Shown here in pieces: positions 1 to 6,252 of a stretch of 27,003 bases of DNA (the first letter of the stretch is position 1; each line of letters begins with the position of its first letter). Origin of the DNA: CAZKUR01 sp964556005 (GTDB lineage Bacteria > Bacteroidota > Ignavibacteria > Ignavibacteriales > Ignavibacteriaceae); assembly GCA_964556005.1 (NCBI GenBank), contig CAZKUR010000053.1, positions 1 to 27,003 of the forward strand, in the 5' to 3' direction. Below the pieces are notes generated by a model that was not told the DNA's origin, did not search any database, and saw nothing but the letters and a program-made list of their open reading frames with translations. The translations under genes and the position numbers were made by a program.

Positions 1-1097
1 AATCTCGCGACATAGATATTCCTCTTGCTGCAAATCATTTTTTCTATCATGCAGGCTGGGCAGATAAATTACAATACGCTTTCCCTAACAGAAAACCAAA
101 ACCAATCGGAGTTGTCGGTCAAATTATTCCCTGGAATTTTCCTTTGTTGATGGCTGCATGGAAACTTGCTCCGGCTTTAGCAACAGGCAATACTACTGTT
201 TTGAAACCGGCAGAATCCACACCGTTAACAGCTTTAAAACTTGCTGAAGTTATTCATGACAGCGGTTTACCGGATGGTGTAGTAAATATTGTAACGGGAG
301 CAGGACAAACAGGAGCCAGTATTGTAAATCATCCGGACATAGATAAGATTGCTTTTACAGGCTCAACAGAAGTGGGAAGATATATTGCAAAAGCAATTTC
401 CGGTACAAATAAAAAAGTAACACTTGAATTAGGTGGAAAAGGCGCTAATATAATTTTTGAAGATGCGGCAATTGATCAAGCTGTTGAAGGAATTGTTAAT
501 GCAATATTTTTTAATCAGGGACATGTATGCTGTGCAGGGTCAAGATTATTTGTACAGGAATCGGTAGCAGATAAGGTGATACAAAAATTAAAAGACAGGA
601 TGGAAACTTTGATTGTCGGTGATCCGTTGGATAAAAATACAGATATCGGCGCAGTAAATTCCAAAAGACAATTAGAGACAATTGAAAATTATATTAAGAT
701 CGGCTTGAAGGAAGGCGGTGAAATTTATCAGCCTGAATGCAAATTACCGAAAAAAGGGAATTGGTGTCCTCCTACTTTATTTCTCAATGTATCGCAGTCG
801 CATAAAATTGTTCAGGAAGAAATTTTCGGACCGGTTTTGACAATACAAACATTCAGAACAATTAAAGAAGTTATAGAAAAAGCAAATAATACTCCGTATG
901 GATTATCCGCCGGAGTATGGACACAAAACGGCGCAAAAATATTTCATTTAACTCAAAAATTAGCAGCGGGTGTAGTCTGGGCAAATACATTCAACAAGTT
1001 CGATGCAGCCTCACCTTTCGGTGGTTACAAAGAAAGCGGCTTCGGCAGGGAAGGCGGTTTGCATGGATTATATCCGTATGTTAAATTTGATAACTAA
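1..1097 (+). CDS. Aldehyde dehydrogenase, 5'-truncated by the window edge
   Basis: This is an NAD(P)-dependent aldehyde dehydrogenase that oxidises an aldehyde to a carboxylate in the cytoplasm. The reading frame is already open at base 3, so the start lies outside the window; 364 residues of a usual 480-500 are visible. In order they show PWNFPLLM (active-site Asn), KPAE (cofactor Lys), FTGSTEVG (Rossmann turn), ELGGK (general base Glu), GHVCCAGSR (nucleophile is the first Cys of the pair, by alignment with ALDH2) and EEIFGPVL. The enzyme therefore looks active. The end, FGREGGLHGLYPYVKFDN, differs from the usual tail with an oligomerisation strand (Y-T-x-V-K-T-V) and resembles the end of the first domain of ALDH16. 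The next gene encodes a catalytically dead ALDH-like protein, so the two may form one complex. The aldehyde substrate is unknown. Confidence 0.95.
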   Translation, partial: SRDIDIPLAANHFFYHAGWADKLQYAFPNRKPKPIGVVGQIIPWNFPLLMAAWKLAPALATGNTTVLKPAESTPLTALKLAEVIHDSGLPDGVVNIVTGAGQTGASIVNHPDIDKIAFTGSTEVGRYIAKAISGTNKKVTLELGGKGANIIFEDAAIDQAVEGIVNAIFFNQGHVCCAGSRLFVQESVADKVIQKLKDRMETLIVGDPLDKNTDIGAVNSKRQLETIENYIKIGLKEGGEIYQPECKLPKKGNWCPPTLFLNVSQSHKIVQEEIFGPVLTIQTFRTIKEVIEKANNTPYGLSAGVWTQNGAKIFHLTQKLAAGVVWANTFNKFDAASPFGGYKESGFGREGGLHGLYPYVKFDN

Positions 1098-1106
1098 TCA
1101 GTGTTC

Positions 1107-1178
1107 GGTGATAGGTAATCAGTCATCGGTAATCGGTTCATAGTAAAACCGATAACTGATTACCGATTACTGATAACC
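1107..1178. repeat. Imperfect palindrome between the two ALDH genes
   Basis: A 32-base left arm (1107-1138) and a 32-base right arm (1147-1178) are complementary at about 25 of 32 positions around an 8-base loop. Both arms are built from variants of GGTAATCAGT and GGTAATCGGT. There is no T tract after the right arm, so it is not a classic terminator. It looks like a REP-type dispersed palindrome or an mRNA-stabilising hairpin between two cistrons. Whether other copies exist in the genome cannot be seen here. Confidence 0.7.
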
Positions 1179-1202
1179 AAAATTTATTATTAGGTTGAAC
1201 TA

Positions 1203-2063
1203 ATGAGCAGGTTAAATATCAATAAAACTTATAAATTATATATCGGCGGAAAATTCCCGCGTACGGAATCAGGAAGATATTATGCCATTAATAACCGCAA
1301 AGGTGAATTGATTGCAAATATGTGCCTGGCTTCCCGGAAAGATTTTAGGAATGCTGTTGTTGCGGCGCGTAAAGCTCAAGAGTCATGGGCAGATGCATCG
1401 GCATTAAATAAAGGACAGGTCTTATACCGCGTCGCAGAAATGCTTGAAGGAAGAAAAGAGCAATTTATTGCAGAATTGATCACTCAGGGAGAATCGGCAA
1501 AATCCGCTAAGGAAGAAGTGGAAGCTTCCATCGACCGGTTAGTTTATTATGCAGGGTGGAGCGACAAATATCAGCAGCTTTTCAGCAGTGTTAACCCGGT
1601 TGTAAGTTCTCATTTCGATTTTTCTGTTCTTGAACCGGTTGGTGTAGTTTCTATAATCGCACCTGAAAATAAAAGTTTATTGAGTCTTGTTACTTTGATT
1701 GCGCCAGCAATTATCGGTGGAAATACGGTTATAGTTTTAGCATCTGAAAGCAAACCTTTATCCGCTGTTTCTTTTGCCGAGGTATTAAATTCTTCCGATG
1801 TTCCGGGCGGAGTTGTAAATATTCTTACAGGGAAAAAATCTGAATTATACAGTCACATGGCTTCTCATATGGATGTAAACTCAATTATATATTGCGGAGA
1901 CGATGAGGCAATAATTAAATCAATCAGTGAACTTGCTAGCGGCAATATTAAAAGAACTGTGTTTTACAGAAAGAATGACTGGACAAATGAGATTTATGAA
2001 TCTCCGTATTTAATTGAAAAGACACAGGAAGTAAAAACAACCTGGCATCCGACCGGGATTTAA
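1203..2063 (+). CDS. Short aldehyde dehydrogenase-like protein without catalytic domain (pseudoenzyme)
   Basis: This 286-residue protein matches the N-terminal half of aldehyde dehydrogenases: LYIGGKFPRTESGRYY near residue 13, the AARKAQESWAD helix region, the cofactor-domain part EPVGVVSIIAPENKSLL, and GGVVNILTGK near residue 202. The catalytic domain is gone: there is no ELGGK glutamate, no catalytic cysteine motif and no EEIFGP motif. Usual cofactor residues are also altered (PENK replaces PWNFP and ASES replaces KPAE). The last residues, EKTQEVKTTWHPTG, resemble the C-terminal oligomerisation strand of ALDHs, so the protein looks internally deleted rather than simply cut off. This layout matches the non-catalytic second domain of ALDH16. 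It starts 105 bases after the full ALDH and is probably a partner subunit. I infer a structural role; no reaction is expected. Confidence 0.88.
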   Translation: MSRLNINKTYKLYIGGKFPRTESGRYYAINNRKGELIANMCLASRKDFRNAVVAARKAQESWADASALNKGQVLYRVAEMLEGRKEQFIAELITQGESAKSAKEEVEASIDRLVYYAGWSDKYQQLFSSVNPVVSSHFDFSVLEPVGVVSIIAPENKSLLSLVTLIAPAIIGGNTVIVLASESKPLSAVSFAEVLNSSDVPGGVVNILTGKKSELYSHMASHMDVNSIIYCGDDEAIIKSISELASGNIKRTVFYRKNDWTNEIYESPYLIEKTQEVKTTWHPTGI

Positions 2064-2158
2064 ATATCAATTTATTTTTTTATTGATAGCTAGTGTACAT
2101 TTATTACAAAAGTTACGAAGTAAATTAAATTATTTGGTGGTGACCCAATAGAAATATC

Positions 2159-2239
2159 GTCATCACGAGCTAAGCGAAATGATCTCACTTTAGCATTAAA
2201 AGTAGAGATTGCTTCACTCGAAGACTCGTTCGCAATGAC
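2159..2239. repeat. MITE-like palindromic repeat, copy 1
   Basis: An 81-base element begins GTCATCACGA and ends TCGCAATGAC; these ends are imperfect inverted repeats of each other (8 of 11). Its right arm (2204-2239) matches the reverse complement of 3343-3378 at 34 of 36 positions, which defines a repeat family with at least two copies in this window. Elements of this GTCATTGCGA type are dispersed in many bacterial genomes (general knowledge). Confidence 0.8.
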
Positions 2240-2354
2240 TTTTTTCTTCTTTTTGGTCAACCACGCTTATTGTCAATCTTAACAAAATATTTGAAATGCT
2301 ATAGTTGGTTTATACTAAGACAGGAAAAACAAAATATAGTTTTTGCTGACCATA

Positions 2355-2381
2355 AATCCTTCTCTTGCCAAGAGAAGGATT
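2355..2381. repeat. Perfect 12-bp hairpin
   Basis: AATCCTTCTCTT (2355-2366), a 3-base loop GCC and AAGAGAAGGATT (2370-2381) form a perfect stem. It is followed by ATAGGATGAG, not a T run, so it is more like a dispersed palindromic repeat than a terminator. Confidence 0.7.
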
Positions 2382-2458
2382 ATAGGATGAGTTTGTAATT
2401 TAAAAAATTCTCACAATGTGATGACTAAACCAAAATATCTTTGATTAGAATATAAAAA

Positions 2459-2689
2459 ATGATATTAGATATAGTAATACATAAAACCGATGACGGCTAT
2501 ACTGCTGAAATCCCTTCATTAAATGGTTGTGAAAGCTGGGCGCATGATGAAGATACTGTGATGGATAAAGTTCTTGAATTAGCAGCTTTTTATCTTAAAT
2601 CCGATGTTAAAAAATTTAAAATTGATAGGGCACGAAAAATTAAAAATAAAATAATTTATAAATTAGTTTTTAATAAAAATGTTCAGTGA
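2459..2689 (+). CDS. HicB-like protein without toxin partner
   Basis: This 76-residue protein has the HicB-type partial RNase H fold pattern: a first strand DIVIHKTDDGYTAEIPSLNGC followed by the helix TVMDKVLELAAFYLKSD. In HicAB systems HicB neutralises the mRNA interferase HicA and usually carries a C-terminal DNA-binding domain. Here no HicA-like gene is next to it, and the tail after residue 50 is a short lysine-rich stretch (DRARKIKNKIIYK) rather than a clear HTH or ribbon-helix-helix. Its stop codon overlaps the GTG start of the TrmH-type methyltransferase, so the two are translationally coupled. This suggests an accessory role with the RNA methyltransferase rather than a toxin-antitoxin pair; that is inference. 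No strong Shine-Dalgarno precedes the ATG. Confidence 0.75.
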   Translation: MILDIVIHKTDDGYTAEIPSLNGCESWAHDEDTVMDKVLELAAFYLKSDVKKFKIDRARKIKNKIIYKLVFNKNVQ

Positions 2690-3276
2690 AATCATTTAGA
2701 ACTGAAAAAAGAAAAAATAAGATTATTTCGGTTGTTACTTCCCGCCAGCCTTCGCTTCATGTCGTTTTAGAAAATATTCACGATCCGCATAATGTAAGTG
2801 CAATTTTTAGAACTTGCGATGCAGTCGGTGTTCCTAAAATTTCATTAGTATACACAGCAGAAACTTTTCCTAAAATTGGAAAGAAGACTTCTGCTTCGGC
2901 TTTAAAATGGGTGGATAAAGAAAAATTTGATTCGATAAAAAACTGCTACGATACTCTAAGAGAAAGAGGATTTTCAATTTTCACTTCTTCTATTTCGGAT
3001 GATTCAAAAAATTTATATGAACTCGATCTCACAAAAAAAATTGCATTAGTTTTAGGTAATGAACATAGAGGCGTATCAAATGAAGCTGCGGAATATGCAG
3101 ACGAAAAATTCTTTATCCCAATGCATGGAATGGTGCAGAGCTTAAATGTTTCTGTGGCCGCAGCAGTAACATTATACGAAGCGATGCGTCAAAGGATAAA
3201 AAAAGGAATGTACGATAAAAGTGAAATGGATGAAGTAAGTTTAATGGAACAAATAGATATGTGGTTGAAAAAATAA
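2686..3276 (+). CDS. trmH: TrmH/SpoU-family RNA 2'-O-ribose methyltransferase
   Basis: It transfers a methyl group from S-adenosylmethionine to a ribose 2'-OH in RNA; the closest familiar member is TrmH, which makes Gm18 in tRNA. All three SPOUT motifs are visible in the 196 residues: motif 1 NIHDPHNVSAIFRTCDAVGV (30-49, catalytic Arg42), motif 2 LVLGNEHRGVS (121-131) and motif 3 from MHGMVQSLNVSVAAAVTLYE (146-165, with Asn154), which form the knotted cofactor site. It is shorter than E. coli TrmH (229 residues), mainly at the C terminus. The GTG start overlaps the stop of the HicB-like gene. The family is secure; the exact target nucleotide is not. Confidence 0.9.
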   Translation: MKSFRTEKRKNKIISVVTSRQPSLHVVLENIHDPHNVSAIFRTCDAVGVPKISLVYTAETFPKIGKKTSASALKWVDKEKFDSIKNCYDTLRERGFSIFTSSISDDSKNLYELDLTKKIALVLGNEHRGVSNEAAEYADEKFFIPMHGMVQSLNVSVAAAVTLYEAMRQRIKKGMYDKSEMDEVSLMEQIDMWLKK

Positions 3277-3342
3277 TAATAATCTTTGCAAATATTTTTA
3301 TATATAAACCTTGGCTGAACGTGACGAAAAATTGTGAAAAAA

Positions 3343-3520
3343 GTCATTGCGAATGAGTCCTCGAGTGAAGCAATCTCTTTGCTTGAACTAATAAAAAGTT
3401 AGATTGTCCGCCTAAGGACGAGACCTTGTCCGCTTTTAAGCAAGACCTCGTCTTTGACGGGCTAAAGCGGGCTTCACCCAACCAATATTCTAATCTGAAC
3501 TTTGTTGTTTTCGCAATGAC
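3343..3520. repeat. MITE-like palindromic repeat, copy 2, with perfect 11-bp terminal inverted repeats
   Basis: The 178-base element starts GTCATTGCGAA (3343-3353) and ends with its exact reverse complement TTCGCAATGAC (3510-3520). Its left arm 3343-3378 is the inverted counterpart of copy 1 (34 of 36 bases). It is about 100 bases longer than copy 1 because the centre carries a different, GC-richer block (about 3405-3475). No coding capacity, so any mobility would need a transposase in trans. Confidence 0.8.
3417..3452. repeat. Nested hairpin inside repeat copy 2
   Basis: GACGAGACCTTG (3417-3428) pairs with CAAGACCTCGTC (3441-3452) at 10 of 12 positions around a 12-base loop. It is more GC-rich than its surroundings and is absent from copy 1, so it may be a second repeat inserted into the first. 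Confidence 0.55.
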
Positions 3521-3753
3521 GAAAGATATGATTTTTTCTATTTTTAAGACAATAATGACAAACAAGATATCAACCTTATTAAATTATTAATGATAAGGAT
3601 AAGTTTAAAATTGCAAAAACAAAACTCTGTTAATTAAAAGAAAGTTATGGTAAAGTTGGTCTGTACTAACCAAAATTGGCAACACCAAACAAAAAAGAAT
3701 TCAAAGTTTTATTTATATATTCTGATTGAGAATTATTGTAGACCATTAATAAA

Positions 3754-5034
3754 ATGTCCGAATCATTCAACAAAATAAACCGGGTGTATGGAACACTCGA
3801 ACTGCCTGGCGATAAGTCGATTTCGCACCGTGCAATTATGTTTTCTTCTTTAGCAAAAGGAAAATCGACAATTAAAAATCTTTCTGACGGGCATGATGTT
3901 TATTCGACGATAAGATGCTTCAAATCTTTAGGTGTAGAGACTCAAGGTGATGAAAAATCCTTATATGTAAACGGCATGGGGTTATTCGGTCTAAATAAAC
4001 CTTCCTCGGAATTAAATGGTGAAAACTCAGGAACAACCGCAAGATTAATCAGCGGAATACTTGCAATGCAGAAATTCGAAAGTATAATTACTGGAGATAA
4101 ATTTTTATCGAAAAGACCGATGAAAAGAATTATTGCTCCGCTTCAGAAAATGGGAGCAAACATAAAATATTCGAAAAATATGAATCTACCATTAACATTT
4201 ATTCCTTCGGACGGATTACATTCAATACAATATGAACTACCCGAGGCAAGCGCTCAGGTAAAAAGCTGTATCTTATTAGCAGGACTTCATTTAGATGATG
4301 TAACTTCAATAATTGAAAAAGAGCAATCTCGCGATCATACCGAGCGAATGCTTAATCTTAATTCAAAAAAAACGGATATTGGAATCGAAATCTTTTCGTC
4401 GAAGGAGAATTATCCTGAACCTGCGGAATACTTCGTCCCATCAGATTTATCGACAGCTTCATTTTTTATTGTTTTAACATTACTGACTCCGAATTCCGAA
4501 TTAAGAATTAAAAATGTTTCACTGAATAAAACTCGAACTGGAGTACTAAACATATTAAAACTTATGGGAGCAAGTATTGAAGTTGAAAATGAATTTGAAG
4601 CAGTACATGAACCTTATGGTGATGTTTTGGTTAAAAGCAGCAAGCTAAAGAATGTAAAAATTCCAACTGAAATAATTCCAAATATTATTGATGAAATTTC
4701 AATTCTCTCAGTCGCAGGACTTTTTGCAGAAGGAGATTTTGAAATTAGAAATGCTAAAGAATTAAGAGTAAAAGAATCCGATCGAATAAATTCACTTTGT
4801 TATAATTATGCCCAGATTGGGCTTAACGTTGAGGAATATGAAGATGGTTTTTCCTTAAAAGGAGAAATTAAAAATAATTATCCGTTTTTTGAAAGTTTTA
4901 ACGATCATAGAATTGCAATGACTTTCGGAATTCTTTCTTCTCTATTGAAAGATGGCGGCAAAGTTAATAATTTTACATGTGTTGGAATTTCAAATCCATT
5001 TTTTTTAAAACAGTTAAAAACTATCGCTAGGTAG
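3754..5034 (+). CDS. aroA: 3-phosphoshikimate 1-carboxyvinyltransferase (EPSP synthase)
   Basis: It joins shikimate-3-phosphate and phosphoenolpyruvate to make EPSP, the sixth step of the shikimate pathway to aromatic amino acids. The 426 residues are a normal length. Visible family motifs are LPGDKSISHRA (18-27, catalytic Lys21), ENSGTTARL (90-98), RPMKRI (121-126), EASAQVKSCILLAGL, RDHTERML, KESDRI and DHRIAM near the C terminus. The RPM motif recalls class II enzymes, while NSGTTARL is more class I-like, so glyphosate sensitivity cannot be read from this. The stop is 3 bases before the ABC ATPase start, so the two are likely co-transcribed although their functions do not obviously connect. 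No other aro gene is in the window. Confidence 0.97.
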   Translation: MSESFNKINRVYGTLELPGDKSISHRAIMFSSLAKGKSTIKNLSDGHDVYSTIRCFKSLGVETQGDEKSLYVNGMGLFGLNKPSSELNGENSGTTARLISGILAMQKFESIITGDKFLSKRPMKRIIAPLQKMGANIKYSKNMNLPLTFIPSDGLHSIQYELPEASAQVKSCILLAGLHLDDVTSIIEKEQSRDHTERMLNLNSKKTDIGIEIFSSKENYPEPAEYFVPSDLSTASFFIVLTLLTPNSELRIKNVSLNKTRTGVLNILKLMGASIEVENEFEAVHEPYGDVLVKSSKLKNVKIPTEIIPNIIDEISILSVAGLFAEGDFEIRNAKELRVKESDRINSLCYNYAQIGLNVEEYEDGFSLKGEIKNNYPFFESFNDHRIAMTFGILSSLLKDGGKVNNFTCVGISNPFFLKQLKTIAR

Positions 5035-5037
5035 AAC

Positions 5038-6144
5038 ATGGCTGAAGTAATTTTAAAAAACGTTACAAAAGTTTACGAAGGTGAGAATGCCGCAGTTAAA
5101 GACGTTAACATTGAAATTAACGATAAAGAATTTGTAGTACTTGTTGGGCCTTCCGGCTGCGGAAAATCCACAACCTTGAGAATGATTGCCGGCCTGGAAG
5201 ATATAACTTCAGGCGAATTATTCATTGACGGTAAAATAGTTAACAATGTTTCTCCGAAAGACCGTGATATTGCAATGGTATTTCAGAATTATGCTCTCTA
5301 TCCGCATATGTCTGTTTTTGAAAATATGGCCTTTGGGCTAAAGCTGCGCAAATTCAAAAAAGAGGAAATTAAAGAAAGGGTGGAAGAAGCAGCTAAAATA
5401 CTAGATCTGAAATCTTATCTTCACAGGAAACCAAAAGCACTTTCCGGTGGCCAACGACAGAGAGTCGCAGTCGGCAGGGCAATTGTCCGAAAGCCGAAAG
5501 TTTTTTTATTCGATGAACCATTAAGCAACCTGGATGCAAAGCTTCGCGTGCAAATGAGAACGGAAATTTCTAAGCTTCATCATTCTCTTGGTGCAACGAT
5601 GATTTATGTAACCCACGACCAAACCGAAGCAATGACAATGGGCGATAAAATTGTAATAATGAAAGACGGAATAGTTAACCAGATTGACACTCCAATGCAT
5701 CTCTATGATTTCCCTGCAAATAAATTTGTCGCTGGTTTCATCGGTAGTCCTGCAATGAATTTTATTTCCGGGAAATTGTTTGATGATAACGGTACAAAAT
5801 TTAAAAGTAAAGCAGGAAGTTTTGCAATAGAGCTTAACGGACAATATCAAGACCAGTTAAAAAATTATTTAAATAAAGAAATAATTTTAGGCATCAGGCC
5901 GGAAGATATTTATGACTCAAAATCAGCTTCTTCGAAACCTGAATTCGGCAGAATTAAAGCAATGCTCGAAGTAGTTGAACCGATGGGTAATGAAATTTTC
6001 CTTTATTTTACAATCGATGGTGAGCAATTTGTTGCACGGGTTCCTTCAAGAGAAAAACAAGAACCCAATAAAGAAATTGATTTAATGTTAGATACCTCTA
6101 AGCTTCATTTTTTTGATGCTGAAACAGAATTGGTAATAGTATAA
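5038..6144 (+). CDS. ugpC: MalK/UgpC-family ABC transporter ATP-binding protein (orphan)
   Basis: This is the energising ATPase of a carbohydrate-type ABC importer, acting at the inner face of the inner membrane. The 368 residues show Walker A GPSGCGKST (37-45), Q-loop Gln83 in VFQNYALYPHMS, signature LSGGQ (135-139), Walker B VFLFDE (155-160), D-loop SNLDAKL, H-loop His193, then a C-terminal TOBE/MOP regulatory domain (from about 240). That tail places it in the MalK/UgpC/MsmX group rather than among exporters. No permease or binding protein lies nearby, so it may be a shared ATPase serving several importers, as MsmX does in Bacillus. The symbol reflects family resemblance only; glycerol-3-phosphate is not shown as the substrate. 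AGGTAG lies 5-10 bases before the ATG, partly within the end of aroA. Confidence 0.9.
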   Translation: MAEVILKNVTKVYEGENAAVKDVNIEINDKEFVVLVGPSGCGKSTTLRMIAGLEDITSGELFIDGKIVNNVSPKDRDIAMVFQNYALYPHMSVFENMAFGLKLRKFKKEEIKERVEEAAKILDLKSYLHRKPKALSGGQRQRVAVGRAIVRKPKVFLFDEPLSNLDAKLRVQMRTEISKLHHSLGATMIYVTHDQTEAMTMGDKIVIMKDGIVNQIDTPMHLYDFPANKFVAGFIGSPAMNFISGKLFDDNGTKFKSKAGSFAIELNGQYQDQLKNYLNKEIILGIRPEDIYDSKSASSKPEFGRIKAMLEVVEPMGNEIFLYFTIDGEQFVARVPSREKQEPNKEIDLMLDTSKLHFFDAETELVIV

Positions 6145-6149
6145 AATTT

Positions 6150-6252
6150 ATGAGCCGAATCTAAAAAGGTTACGATTCTGAAAATTAACTTTGATTTAAT
6201 TGAAAATTCAAATACCATTTTTCAAAAAATCAATTTATTAGAGCAGGCTCAT
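6150..6252. terminator. Possible weak bidirectional terminator region between convergent genes
   Basis: ATGAGCC (6150-6156) and GGCTCAT (6246-6252) are inverted repeats at the two ends of the gap between the convergent ABC ATPase and bshC genes. A smaller GAATC/GATTC pair (6157-6161, 6174-6178) sits inside. The 89-base spacing makes a simple intrinsic terminator doubtful. Confidence 0.25.

Larger units (their letters stand above)
2064..2458. other. 395-base intergenic region with two palindromic elements
   Basis: No gene is supported here. The region holds a GTCAT-type palindromic element (2159-2239) and a perfect short hairpin (2355-2381), both listed separately. The rest is AT-rich. The promoter of the HicB-TrmH pair is presumably within the last 80 bases, but no convincing boxes were seen. 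Confidence 0.7.
3277..3753. other. 477-base intergenic region holding the second palindromic element
   Basis: No credible gene. It contains the 178-base repeat copy 2 (3343-3520) with a nested hairpin (3417-3452), then about 230 AT-rich bases that must include the aroA promoter. A minus-strand open frame at 3344-3565 lies almost wholly in the repeat and is rejected. Confidence 0.7.

Noticed and set aside
2459..3276. A classical HicAB toxin-antitoxin module
   Set aside because: Only a HicB-like protein is present; the next gene is clearly a SPOUT methyltransferase and no HicA-sized dsRBD-like protein is nearby.
3344..3565. Minus-strand open frame of 73 residues
   Set aside because: It lies almost entirely within the palindromic repeat copy 2 and has no family resemblance or ribosome site; such frames arise from repeat sequence.
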